This document shows positions 7,842 through 19,626 of a DNA stretch of 21,049 nt, piece after piece. Made by a program: the position numbers and the translations under genes. Positions within the stretch are counted from its first letter, which is position 1. Each line of letters begins with the position of its first letter. The stretch is from Priapulus caudatus (Eukaryota; Priapulida; Priapulimorpha; Priapulimorphida; Priapulidae). Under the pieces are notes generated by a model, which ran no database searches, was not told the origin of the DNA, and saw only the letters and a program-made list of their open reading frames with translations. The stretch covers positions 22,856-43,904 of the forward strand of contig NW_014579017.1 in NCBI RefSeq assembly GCF_000485595.1, in the 5' to 3' direction.

Positions 7842-8105
7842 GCACCAACACCACCACCACCACAGCAGGCAGCAGCAGCAGCTAGCAGGCACCACCACCA
7901 CCACCAACCAGCAGCACCCACCAGCAGCAGCAGTAGCAGTTTAGCAGTAAGGCAGTACAGTAGCAGCCAGGCAGCAGCGTCGGCAGCAGCAGGCAGCAGC
8001 AGCGGCAGCAGCAGCAGCGGCAGCTAGGCGGCAGGCGCGCGCAGCAGAGCCGGCCAGCGCGCAGCCGCGGCAGCAGCGGCAGCAGCGGCAGCAGCGTCGT
8101 CAACA
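7842..8105. repeat. (ACC)n/(AGC)n trinucleotide-rich region
   Basis: ACC runs (7848-7912) and interrupted CAG/AGC runs (7863-8100). The plus frame would read Gln/Ala/His/Ser runs, as in transcription-factor homopolymers, but there is no non-repetitive domain, so coding is not supported. Confidence 0.85.
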
Positions 8106-8505
8106 CGCGTTTTCTTCGCCGTTCACGCAACACGTAATGCAAATCATTCAGCCAAGCATCAGTAGTGTCTAGGGGGTGGGCGTATATGTATGTATGTATG
8201 ACAGCCCCGCGGTGGGCACATCGATACCGCTATAATGTATCGCTGGCGATCGTTGATGGCGCTAGATAAGAAAACTCCAACAGTACGGCTGATGGTTTAC
8301 AATCGTTAAATATCGGATCGGTTTAAACAAACACAATCACGCACCCGTGCACCGCGAGCTTCAGTGTTTGCAGAAATATCAAATGATAATTTTAGCAGCT
8401 GAGTTTCTCCTACATAACATCCTCTAACTGCACAGCCGGGACTGCTGTAGGCTCGCGTGCACATTGCTCTACACGAGCAGACGCTTTCGAAGTGTAAAAG
8501 ACAGG
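8106..8505. other. Unique sequence upstream of the Ala-rich ORF
   Basis: Non-repetitive sequence with no clear TATA box near the ORF. It contains ATGGCGCTA near 8255 and a GTAT microsatellite near 8185-8200. If the ORF at 8506 were real this would be its 5' leader or promoter. Confidence 0.4.
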
Positions 8506-8799
8506 ATGGCGGCGGCAACAGCAGCAGCAGCGACATCAGCCACCGCAGTGGCAGTAGCAGAAGCACCACCATCATCATCAACACTGTCACCATCACCAGC
8601 AGCCAGGCAGCAGCAGCAGCCTAGCAAGCAGCAGCAGGCAGCAGTAGCAGCAGCATTAGCAGCAGAGCACTGTATTATTATATTATTACTATTATTATTA
8701 TTATTATATTATTATTGTTGTCGTTGTTGTGTTGTGGTTGTTGTTGTTATTATTATTATTATTATTATTGTTATTATTATAATTATTAACTTCTACTGA
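8506..8799 (+). CDS. Doubtful Ala/Gln-rich ORF (possible N-terminal exon)
   Basis: An ATG at 8506 in a strong Kozak context (A at -3, G at +4) opens a 97-codon frame. The first ~55 residues are Ala-rich (MAAATAAAATSATAVAVAEA) with Pro/Ser and Gln runs. The remainder comes from a TTA/TTG microsatellite (Ile/Leu/Tyr/Val runs) and is surely not protein. No domain, upstream exon or strong splice donor is visible, so a trinucleotide-repeat accident is at least as likely. The start lies on ACAGGATGGCGGC, a YY1/Pho-like motif that often sits at metazoan first exons. Confidence 0.15.
   Translation: MAAATAAAATSATAVAVAEAPPSSSTLSPSPAARQQQQPSKQQQAAVAAALAAEHCIIILLLLLLLLYYYCCRCCVVVVVVIIIIIIIVIIIIINFY
8672..8790. 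repeat. (TTA)n/(TTG)n trinucleotide microsatellite
   Basis: ATT/TTA repeats with an embedded GTT block (8714-8745), followed by more ATT. The minus strand translates as an Asn run. Confidence 0.93.
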
Positions 8800-8916
8800 G
8801 TTACAGCTTATCTCAACGCAATTCCGACGACGTTTGAAATCTGGTAATTTAACAGGAAATCGTGAATATTGATCAACCTGTAGAGACCGTACGTATGCGG
8901 GTCTTCGTTCCCTCCC

Positions 8917-9755
8917 ACACACTACACACCTGTACACACCTGTACAAACTACACACCTGTACACACCTGTACAAACTACAGACCTGTACACAACTGTACA
9001 ACTACCAGACCTGTACCATAACTACACACCTGTACACACCTGTACAAACTACGCACCTGTACACATCTGTACAAACTACACACCTGTACAAACTACACAC
9101 CTGTACACAACTGTACAAACTACAGACCTGTACACAACTGTACAAACTACAGACCTGTACAAACTACACACCTGTACACACCTGTACAAACTACGCACCT
9201 GTACACATCTGTACAAACTGTACACAGCCTGATAGCACCAAAACTGTAGCGAACTTACAGACCTGTACGAAACTACACAACCTGTACAATACTACACACA
9301 CGCTGTACAGCACCTTACAAACTACACACCTGTACAAACTAACACACCTGTACAAACTCCGCCCACTTGTTACACACCTGTACAAACTACACACCTGTAC
9401 ACACCTGTACAAACTACAACACACTGTACACAACTGTACAAACTAACGCACGCTGACAAACTACATACACTTGCTACACACCTGTACAAACTACCACCCT
9501 GTACGCTACACTGTACAACCTACACCTGTACACAACTCTACAAACTATACACACCTGTAACAAACTACGCCAACACTGTACACACGGCTGTACAAACTAC
9601 GCACCTGGCTACAAACTACACCACCTGTGCAGCATCCTGTACAAACCTACACACCTGTACACACCTGCTGACACACCTGTACAAACTACACAAACCTGTA
9701 CACACCTGTAGGGACGACCTGCTACAAACTACACACATGTAACACACCTGTATGT
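8917..9755. repeat. Compound minisatellite built on CTGTACA, 17- and 27-bp units
   Basis: CTGTACAAACTACACAC and CTGTACACAC blocks alternate, giving 17-bp and 27-bp periods (27-bp form: ACACACCTGTACACACCTGT then ACAAACT). Copies are clean up to about 9220 and increasingly disrupted by small indels to 9755. TGTACA is self-complementary. The 194-codon frame at 8862-9446 (repeating LHTCTHLYK) exists only because 27 is a multiple of 3. Confidence 0.93.
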
Positions 9756-9885
9756 CTACATACAACAGCGCTCGTCGCATGAGCAAATATCTCTGCTCTC
9801 TATCGCTCTATAATACCCCTATCAAAATGCAATTAACTGCTCAGTCAGGAAATCGCATAGAATACCCATATAACTAGATAATGAG

Positions 9886-10986
9886 GCAGTTGTCGCCAAC
9901 TACATGTATCCGCCCGTGATCTAAGCTATGAATGGAATATCTCTGTAAGGACGTAAGAAGGCAGGTAAAGTTTAAATAAGTCACAAAGACAAAGGTTTGT
10001 TATGACAACTGGTGTTGCGCTCAGATGTGCAAGTATTATGGAAATCTGGTTACCCCTAGGCATGGCCGAAGATGGAAATGTGAAGTCGCACGGTGAAGGT
10101 CAAACTAAGGTCAAGGGCAGTGGTGGTTTTGGTATATAGATGCGGCAGACCTTCTCGCGCAGGATGTGTAAGCATACAAGTTTGGTCGCGCCTAGAGTCA
10201 ATTAGGGGCTGAGTTAGAGAGGCGGAAGGGAAATTATGATCAAGGTCAAGGCTAAAGGTGGAAATAAAGGTCGCAGTCGACCTGGTGGGGGCAGTTTTTT
10301 ACGCCAGGATCTCGGATGTCTTCAAATTTGGCGCATGACAGGTGGCGTTATGGTAAGCGAAGACAAGCAATACGTTTTTGGTGTGCGTCGGAGTCGAATC
10401 GTTGCAGTGGTAACACCTTTTTGTGGAAATATTGTAGAACCGGTGTAACTTGTGCTGTTTTTACGCCGATTGTCATGGAAATTTGGTCACACAGGGCGCG
10501 GGACATATAACTGTCCTATATATATAATATATATGTATATATATATATTTGATGACAACATAAATTTAATATATTAAATTACCAATTTTTAATACAAATA
10601 TTAAATTTAAATTTTTATTTTTAATTTTTAATTTAAATTTTAATAATAAATTTAAATATTAAATTTTAATAACAAATATAAATTTCATGACACATCGCGT
10701 AAAAGTCGCAGACAGTTAGCATGTTTTCTAGATATTTCGACAAAAAAATGTTGTTACCATGGGCAACGAATGACTCCGCGCTATACTCAAAAAACGAATT
10801 GACGTCTTCGCTTTACAAATAACGCACCTTCATGCGAAATTTGAAAGATGATCTGAGAAGAACTGCAGCGCCGTAGAGCGTTCACAAGGAAATCTCTGCG
10901 GCGGCGCCCAGCGCGGCGGCGGCCGGCGGCGCGAACGATGCGCAACACCCATGTTATCGCCCACGAAGCTTCGTTCGGGGGGATAC
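9886..10986. mobile_element. Non-coding repeat element, copy 1 of a head-to-tail pair
   Basis: It starts at GCAGTTGTCGCCAACTACATG and ends at a hairpin tail CACGAAGCTTCGTTCGGGGG. In order it holds a ~400-bp segment with AAGGTCAAGG motifs, a left inverted arm (10291-10486), an AT-rich core with TA repeats and AAATTTAAAT motifs (10510-10679), a right inverted arm (10680-10867), a GGC-rich stretch and the hairpin tail. No transposase or RT frame is present, so it is non-autonomous. CGTTCGGGGGATAC tails are familiar from repeats of marine invertebrates, but the family is not named here. Confidence 0.7.
10291..10867. repeat. Long inverted repeat (arms of about 190 bp) in copy 1
   Basis: 10291-10486 (GCAGTT...TCTTCAAATTTGG...GTCATGGAAATTTGG) is the reverse complement, with scattered mismatches and indels, of 10680-10867 (AATTTCATGACA...AAATTTGAAAGATG...AGAACTGC). 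Spacer about 190 bp, AT-rich. Confidence 0.8.
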
Positions 10987-11021
10987 AAATAAAAGGATAT
11001 AATAATAGAACTAGAAACGCA

Positions 11022-12089
11022 GCAGTTTGTCGCCAACTATCATGTATCCGGCCCGTGATCTAAAGTTATGAATGGAATAATCTCGTTAAGGACGTCAAGA
11101 CAGGTAAACGTTAAATAATCGTCACAAAGACAAGGTCTTGTTAGACAACTGGTGTGCCTCAATGTGCAACGTATATGGAATCTGGTTTACCCTAGAGGCG
11201 CGAAGAGGAAATGTAAGTCGACGGTGAACGTCAAAACAAGGTCAAGCGGCAGTGGTGGTTTTTGGTATGCACAGACCTTCTCCCATCAAGATGTGTAAGC
11301 ATACCAAGTATTGGTCGCGCCTAGCCGGGTCAATTAGGGCTGAGTTTAGAGAGCGAAGCCAGTTAAATATGATGCGACAGGTCAAGGTAAAGGGAAATAA
11401 AGGTCGGCAGTGACGCTGGTGGGCCAGTTTTTACCGATCTCGGATGATCTTCAAATTTGGCCATGAAGGTGCGTTATGGAAAGCGAAGAGCGCAATCGTT
11501 TTTGTGTGGGCGGAGTCCATCGTTGCCATGGTAACAAATTTTTGTGGAAATTCTTGTAGAACCTGCTAACTTGTGCTTGTTGTTTAACCGATTGTCATGC
11601 GAATTTCGCACACAGGCCGATATACATGTCCTATTATATTATAATATACATATATACATATATTTACATACATATATACATATATGCATATATTATATAT
11701 ATTTGATGACATATCAATAAATTTAAATATTAAATTTAAATACAAATTTAATACAAATTATTAATATTTTTATTTTTTAAATTTTAATTTTAATTTTAAT
11801 TTTAATATAAATTTTAATACAAATATAAATTTCATGACAATCGGGTAAAAAGTGCAGAAGTTACAGGTTCTAAAATATTTAGACAAAAAATGTTGTTACC
11901 ATGGCAACGACGACCGCCCACACCAAAAACGATAGGCGTCTTCGCTTTACGATAACGCACCTTCATGCGAAATTTGAAGATGATCCGAGAAGAACTGCAG
12001 CCGGTAGAGCGTTCACAAGGAAATCTCTGCGGCGGCGGCGCGACGATGCCAAACCCATAGTATCCCCACGAACTTCGTTCGGGGGATAC
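11022..12089. mobile_element. Same non-coding element, copy 2
   Basis: It begins GCAGTTTGTCGCCAACTATC, 1136 bp after copy 1, and ends CGAACTTCGTTCGGGGGATAC. Left arm 11424-11608, AT-rich core about 11620-11826, right arm 11827-11998. It differs from copy 1 by dense single-base indels and a shorter GGC stretch before the tail. GTATCCCCACGAAC/GTTCGGGGGATAC at the end folds into a hairpin. Confidence 0.7.
11424..11998. repeat. Long inverted repeat (arms of about 175-185 bp) in copy 2
   Basis: 11424-11608 pairs with 11827-11998. The best-conserved parts are GATCTTCAAATTT, GAAGGTGCGTTAT, GTTGCCATGGTAACA and TGTAGAACCTG / CAGGTTCTAAAATA. Both copies keep the same arm limits. Confidence 0.8.
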
Positions 12090-12099
12090 AATAAGAGGA

Positions 12100-13322
12100 T
12101 TACCAGCACAGGTAACCGTAGATGATTTTCCCACTCACGTTTTACTACGCACAACGTGTACTACTACTGCGTCAGTACTGATCATCAGCAGACAATTACC
12201 CATGCTTACCCACGCCCCGAGCTGCTTACGGTCATTACACATACACTCGGATCAGTTTCAAGTTTAAAGGTTACGGTGTTCATGAGTACAGGGTGCAGTG
12301 TGAGTGAAGTTGGGAGTTATAGCATTTACAAAGTGTGCAGTAGGTGTTTGACAAGTGGTTTGAGGTGCATGCAGGTGTTAAGGTTGAGTGTGAGTGAGAG
12401 GCTGGTACCAGTAAATAGTGTAAATATAGTGAAGTGCTATTTATTATTATTTATTATTAATCATATCGTGATTAAATATTGCTTGTAGCATTAAAGGTTC
12501 TAGTATCGGGGACCATGCTATAGTAATACAATGTTAGGTATAAACGTAGGGGAATATTTGTGGGGTAGGAGTAAAAGGGATTAGGATGTTAACGGGAGAA
12601 GATGGTATGATGGTAAACGATGTTGTTTCAGTCAATTAATCTGGCTTGGTAAGGAGTTTGAGGTGTGGGTATTACAGATGACCGCGGTTTTGGTTTATGT
12701 GTGGACTGGCCACACATACATTAAAGGCATGGTCATGAGTGATATCAGTTAGGAGAGAGCTACTGTTGGGTTTTTATATAATTGTTGCAGAACCGCAACA
12801 ATTATAATTTGGAACAATTGGAATTTTTGCAACTTTGCAATGACATGCAGAGAGAAGAGTGCATTAGAGGATCTTTCCGCGGCACAGATTTTGGCGGGAC
12901 ATAGATGGGCACATCTTTCGGCAGGACATCGATGCAGCAGTCAGCACAACATTTTGGCAAGGAGGAGAAAAAACTGCCTTAATCATCACTTCAGTGACTT
13001 CACTACTCCTGCGACGACTTCAGCGACGCATTACAGCTTCAGCGAGAATTCAACGGGCAAATTCAGCAGAGTCAACGACTGAGAATTTGTGAGAACAATA
13101 TCTGTGAGCACGAAGATAAATGTGCTAGCAGATTATCAGCGCTGGGGAATTTTTGGCATAAACCATTGGAGATTATAGAAGAAAACTAAATGCCACAGCC
13201 CAATCACTCAATCATTGCATCAGCATCAGAAGCAGCAGCACAGAAGATCAACATCAAGACAGAAGATCAGCTGGAGGACATCGTAACATCGTAACATCGT
13301 CAAGGGATCAAGACTATGGTAT
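12100..13322. other. No gene recognised; G/T-skewed unique sequence
   Basis: Scattered short ORFs (12156-12488, 12840-13082) show no family motif. It carries a perfect hairpin at 12777-12806 and, at 13280-13303, three GTAACATC-type repeats. It might be the internal flank of the LTR-like sequence that follows, but no gag, pol or primer-binding site is visible. Confidence 0.5.
12777..12806. repeat. Perfect 12-bp stem hairpin
   Basis: TATAATTGTTGC (12777-12788), loop AGAACC, GCAACAATTATA (12795-12806). There is no T-run after it and the context is eukaryotic, so it is not a bacterial terminator. Confidence 0.8.
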
Positions 13323-14047
13323 TGTAGTGTTTAAAAAAAATGTTTTGTAAATTATTTCATTGTTATTTATATGCATTGTAATGTTTTTGTATTTCAGGAT
13401 ATTGTATTGTATTGTAGTGTATTTTTTTAGGATTTCAGGAAATTTGTCTTGTTTGAGCAGATGGTTTTACTTGGCAATTCGTGTCAAGTATTGAAATTAT
13501 ATAAGAGTGGTCAGTGAGATTTGTCGGTGGGCAGTGTAAGCCATAGGTATTGTACTATGCTAGGTATGGGGGAGGTAAATGTAACATGTGTTTTACAGAT
13601 GTTTACATAAAGTAGTAAGTGTAGCTAGATTTGGCTGAAATTAGCCTGGGTTGGGTTAGGTGCAGTGTTTAGCATGTAGGTTATAAATGGTAGGTTGCGT
13701 GTGCGATGTAGCGTGTTTTAGGTTAGGCAGATTCTCGAGTCATTGTGAAATAGGGGTGCAGATCGAGTGTAGACAGTTGAGTTGCAGGGAGTTTTGAAAG
13801 GACGACTAAGTAGTTGTGTGTGATTGGTTAGGAAGAGTTTGGACTTGTTTGTGATTGGTGGAGAGTTTTGCATATAAATAGAAATTGGAAGAGCAGGAGG
13901 GAGTTGAGTGCTGGCATTCCATTAGCGTGAGACCTGTATCAGTTGTAAATAATATATTCTTTTGGTGAACACAAATTATATGCTTTGACTTTGATTATTT
14001 CTACTCCAAATTATTCATTCAAATCTTGGTGTAACTTCAACGCTACA
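13323..14047 (+). mobile_element. Candidate solo or 3' LTR (Ty3/gypsy-like ends)
   Basis: The block opens TGTAGTG and closes CGCTACA, i.e. TG...CA with a TGTAG/CTACA inverted terminus, length 725 bp. Inside, near its 3' end, are two inverted CCAAT boxes (ATTGG at 13823 and 13854), a TATA box TATAAATA at 13873-13880 and an AATAATATA-type weak poly(A) region near 13947-13957. This is the order expected of U3-R-U5. No matching primer-binding site follows and no clear polypurine tract precedes it. The flanks extend the inverted match to 10 bp (GGTATTGTAG/CTACAATACC), which is odd for an LTR and leaves a TIR DNA element as an alternative. Confidence 0.4.
13823..13880 (+). promoter_or_regulatory. 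Pol II core promoter candidate (two CCAAT boxes and TATA)
   Basis: ATTGG at 13823-13827 and 13854-13858, TATAAATA at 13873-13880. Transcription would start about 13903-13912. Probably the promoter of the LTR-like element. Confidence 0.4.
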
Positions 14048-14065
14048 ATACCTTATTTAGGTATT
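14047..14065. repeat. Palindrome at the end of the LTR-like block
   Basis: AATACCT, TATTT, AGGTATT, a 7-bp stem. GGTATT also occurs at the left border (13318-13323), so part of this could be target-site sequence. Confidence 0.6.
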
Positions 14066-14096
14066 ATTAGCTCTTGCTACTACTGATATCAGATGA

Positions 14097-14335
14097 CACA
14101 TGCTGCTAAATGCTGCTGGAAGTTGCTACATGTGTCTTGATGCTTCTAGATGTTGCTACTTGTTGCCAAATGTTTTGAAATGCTGCTGGATGTTGCTACT
14201 TGTGGCCAAATGTTTTGAAATGATTCTATGTGTTGCTACATGTTGCCCAACGTTTTGAAATGATTCTAGATGTTGCTACATGGTGCACAACGTTTTGAAA
14301 TGTTGTTAGGTGTTGCTATGTACTGTTACGTGGTC
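14097..14335. repeat. 40-bp minisatellite, about 6 diverged copies
   Basis: Units follow the scheme AAATGTTTTGAAATG - (ATT/CTG)CT(A/G)GATGTTGCTAC - TTGTTGCC. The clearest copies begin near 14167, 14207, 14248 and 14288; earlier units are shorter or more diverged. Not coding. Confidence 0.85.
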
Positions 14336-14930
<595 letters not shown>

Positions 14931-17076
14931 NATGATCATTACTCACTCACGCGAGGCCCACGACTGCCTAGCCTCAGTTGCGCCTCCAGCACCCCACACA
15001 TTGCTAAACCCCCACCACTTCATATTCAATACATTTACTAACCCCCACACTCTCTTCCTTATGCCCTTCCGCCTTATCATACATTACTAACCCAACACTC
15101 TCATATTCATTACATGCTAACCCCAACACTCTCACCCTATTCATACAATACTAACCCCACTCTCTTCATATTCATACATTACTAAACCGCCCAACACTCA
15201 TATTTCATAACGGAACCCACTCTCTCATTTCTACATTGCTAACCCCCCACCCCTCATATTCATACTATTATACCCCCAACACATCTCATATCATAATTGT
15301 AACCCCACCCTCTCATATTCATACATTACTAACCCCACCCTCTCATATTCATACATTACTAACCCACCCTCCCTCGATATTCATACATAAAAAAAATCTA
15401 CTAACCCCCACACTTCTCAGTACTTCATACATTGGCTAACCCCACCCTCTCATGATTCATACATTATACCCACCCTCTCAGTATTCATACATTACTAACC
15501 CCACCTCTGCATATGCATACATGTACTAACCCCACCCTCTCACTCTCATACATTACTAACCCCACCTCTCATATTCCATACATCCTCCACACACCCCACA
15601 GCTCTCATAGTCATACATTTGCATAACCCCACACTCTCATATTCATACATTACTCAACCCACTCTCTCATCATTCACTACATTACTACACCCAACACTCT
15701 CATATCAGTACATTACCTAACCCCCCAACACTCTCATATTCTAATACTACCCCACGCCTCTCATATTCACCTCTCTCTACCCCACTTACTTATAATTATA
15801 CATTACTAACCCACTCTCATATTCATACAGTTACTAACCCCACCCTCTCATCATTCAATACATTCCCACTAAGACCCCACCCTCTCATATTCATACATTA
15901 CTAACCCCACCCTCTCATATTCATACATTACTAACCCCACCCTCTCATATTCATACATTACTAACCCCACCACTTCCTTCTATTCATACTTCCTAAACCC
16001 ACCCTTCAATATCATACAATGACTAACCCACCTCCCTCTCATGATTTGATACATTACTAACCCCCACACTCTCACCTATCATACATTGCTAACCACCTCT
16101 CATATCTCCTACAATTATAACCCCCACCCATCTCATATTCATACATTACTAACCCACTCTCTACTATTCACTACTAACTCCCCCCACACTCTCCATATTC
16201 ACTACCATCTAGCTAGACCCCACCCTCTCACTATTCATACATTTACTAACCCACCCTCTCATCATTCAACAATTACTACCCACACTCTTCAGATTCATAC
16301 ATTGCCTCACCCCCACCCTCTATATTCATACATTACTAGCCCACCACTCTGCATATTCACTCTCCACTTCTCTCACTGAATTCATACATTACTTAACCCA
16401 AACACTCTACATATTTCATACATACTAACGGCCCAACACTCTCATATTTCATACACTTACTAACCCACCCTCTCATTATCATACATTGCTAACCCCACTC
16501 TCTCATATTCTATACATTACTAACCCACCCTCTTCATATTCGAATACCATTACTAACCCACCCTCTCATATTCACGACATTACAAACCCCCCACTTCAGT
16601 ATTCATACCATTGCAACCCCACCCTCTATATTATACATTACTACCCCACCCTCTCAGTATTCCATACATTTACATAACCCACCCTCTCAATATGCATACA
16701 TGCCTAACCCACCCACTCTAAGATTCATTACGATTACTAACCCCAAACACTCTCATATTCACACATTGCTAACCCCCACACTCTCATATTCACACATTAC
16801 TAACCCCACCCTCTCATATTCACACATTGCTAACCCCACCCTCTCATATCTCATTACATACTAACCCCACCCTCTCATATTTCATACACCCGCTCTCATA
16901 TTCATACATACTACCCCACCGCTTCATATTCATACTATTTGCTAACCCCACCTGTTCACTATTCATACATTACTACCCAACATCTCATATTCATACATTG
17001 CTAACCCCACCCTCTCTATATTCATACATTACTACCCCACCCTCTCATATTCATACATTGCTAACCCCACCTCTCT

Positions 17077-17110
17077 ATTTTTCATTTTAAACCAATTTTC
17101 ACCGAAAAAA
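17077..17110. repeat. Interruption of the 30-bp satellite
   Basis: A T-rich then A-rich 34-bp stretch (ATTTTTCATTTTAAACC...CCGAAAAAAC) replaces about one unit. Origin unknown. Confidence 0.7.
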
Positions 17111-17376
17111 CCCCCACCCTCTCATATCATTACATTACTAACCCCACCTCTCATATTCATACCATTGCTAACCCCGACCCTACTCATATATCATTACATT
17201 ACTACCTCTCATATTCACTTACATAGCCTAACCCACGCCTCTCAATATTCATACATTACTACCCACCCTCTCAATCTCATACATTACTACCCCAACCCTC
17301 CTCATATTCCTACATTGCTAACCCCCTCTCATATCATACATTACACCCCACCCTCTGCATATTCATACAATTACCT

Positions 17377-17446
17377 AATAAAACAAAAAGCAAAAAATCA
17401 AAATCAATAAAACTTAAACTAATAACGAAAAAACATATAAAAAGTC
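17377..17446. repeat. A-rich interruption of the satellite (70 bp)
   Basis: Sequence dominated by A with ACTTAAACTAATAACG in the middle. The array resumes as TCAACCCCACC rather than CTAACCCCACC. Similar in composition and exit point to the one at 18016. Confidence 0.75.
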
Positions 17447-18015
17447 AACCCCACCCCTCAATCTCATACATTACTAACCCCACCTCTCATATTCATTACA
17501 TGGTAAATCTAGTCGCCCCACCTCTATATAGACACACCATTACATCAACCCACCTCCTCATAATCATCCATACTACCCTACACTCTCATATTCATTACAT
17601 TAACTAACCCCACCCTCTCATATCAGACATTTGCTACCTCCAGCCCTCTCTATTCATAATTAGCTTAACCCCACCCTCCTCATACTTCTACAATACTGAA
17701 CCCACCTCGCATATTCAATACATACTAAACCCACCCTCCTCAGTTATTCATACGACTTTGCTACCCCACCTCTCTCATATTATAACATGCTACCCCACCC
17801 TCTCTATATCTACCATTACTAACCCAACCACTCCATATTCATAACAATTGCTCCCCCACCCTCTCATATTCATACATCTTACTACCCACCCCTCTCTCCA
17901 ACCCTCTTCATATTCATACATTACTAACCCCAACACTCTCATATTCATACATTACTAACCCCACCCTCTCATATTCATACATTACTAACCCCACCCTCTC
18001 ATATTCATACATTAC

Positions 18016-18057
18016 TAAAAAAATAAACTAAAAGAAACACAAAACTACAAAAAAATC
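18016..18057. repeat. Second A-rich interruption of the satellite (42 bp)
   Basis: Starts directly after a clean ATTACTA, runs AAAAAAATAAACTAAAAG and on, and returns to the array as TCAACCCCACC, the same re-entry as the interruption at 17377-17446. Confidence 0.75.
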
Positions 18058-19626
18058 AACCCCACCCTCTTCATCATTCATACATAACTAACCCAACACT
18101 CTCAATATTCATATACATTGCCTAACCCACCTCTCAGTAATTCATACATTACTTAACACCAACACTCTCTATATTCATACATTGCCTAACCCCACCCTCT
18201 CATATTCATACATTGTGAACCACACCCTCTCAGTATTCATACATTACTCAACCCCAACACTCTCATATTTATACCATTCGCTACCCCACCCTCTCATATT
18301 CATACATATATAACCCCAACACTCTCATATTCATACATTACTAACCCCACCCTCTCATATTCATACATTACTAACCCCCACACTCTCATATTCATACATT
18401 ACTAACCCCCACACTCTCATATTCATACATGCATAACCCACCCTCTCATATTCACACGATTACTAACCCCCACTCTCCAGTCTTCACACATTACTCAACC
18501 CCACACTCTCTTATTCATACATTACTAACCCCCACCTACTCTCATATCATACATTGATAACCCACCCTCTCACCTACCTTCATACATTACTACCCCACCC
18601 TCTCAATATTCCATACATTACTAACCCACCCTCTCATATTCACTACACTTACTCAACCACGACTCTCATTATTCATTCACCATACTAACCCCACGCTCAT
18701 ATTCATACATTGCACCTAACCCCACCCTCTCATATTTCATACATATACTAACCCACCCTCTCATATATACATTACTAACCCGCACCCTCTCATATTCATA
18801 CATTACTAACCCCACCCTCTCATATTCATACTTACTAACCCACCTCTCACTATTCATACATATACTAACCCCCACCCCTCTCATATTATACATACTAACA
18901 CCTCCTCATATTCATACATTGCTAACCCCCACACTCTCACTATTATACATTACTAACCCCAAAACACTCGCGTATCATACATTCACTAACCCAACACTCA
19001 CATATTCATAATTACTAACCCCACCCTCTCATATTCATACATTCACTAACCCCTACCCTCTTTCATATTCTACATTACTAACCACACCCTCTCATATTCA
19101 TACATTATCTACCCACCATCTCATATTCATACATATTACTACACCCTCAGTATTCATATTACATCTACAACCCCACACTACTCAATATTCATACATTACT
19201 AACCCCCCCAGCAAGCGACCCTCTTATTCATAACATTACTAACGCACACCCTCTCATAATTCACACATATCACTAACCCCGACCCTCGTATTCCATACAT
19301 GACTAACCCCCACCCTCTCAATATTCTACTTGCTAAACGCCCGACCTCTCATAAGTTCATACATTGCTAACCCCCATTAGCTCACATATTCATACATACT
19401 AACCCCACTCTGTCTCATATTCAACGATCATACTAACCCCACGACTCTCATATTTATAGCATTACGTAGACCCCACCTCTTAGTCATATTCATACATTAC
19501 TAACCCCACCTCTCAGTAGTGCAATACATTAACCTAACCCCACCCTCTCCAACCCATTTCATACCCATATACCCCACCCCTCTCATATCCATACCAGCTT
19601 ATAACGCCCCACCTCTCACTATTACA

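Noticed and set aside
7842-8105. CAG/ACC-rich frame as a polyglutamine/polyhistidine coding exon
   Set aside because: It consists only of trinucleotide repeats next to an assembly N, with no non-repetitive domain or start context.
8862-9446. 194-codon Thr/Cys/Tyr-rich ORF as a secreted repeat protein
   Set aside because: The frame is created by a 27-bp minisatellite, has no signal peptide, and is lost where the array has indels.
10236-10510. ORFs in the 1.1-kb element as transposase remnants
   Set aside because: They are short, not preserved between the two copies, and match no transposase motif I can recognise.
12777-12806. Hairpin as a Rho-independent terminator
   Set aside because: No T-tract follows and the context is a eukaryotic genome.
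12156-13322. Internal region of an LTR retrotransposon
   Set aside because: No gag, protease, RT or integrase motifs in any frame and no primer-binding site could be identified; kept only as a possibility next to the LTR candidate.
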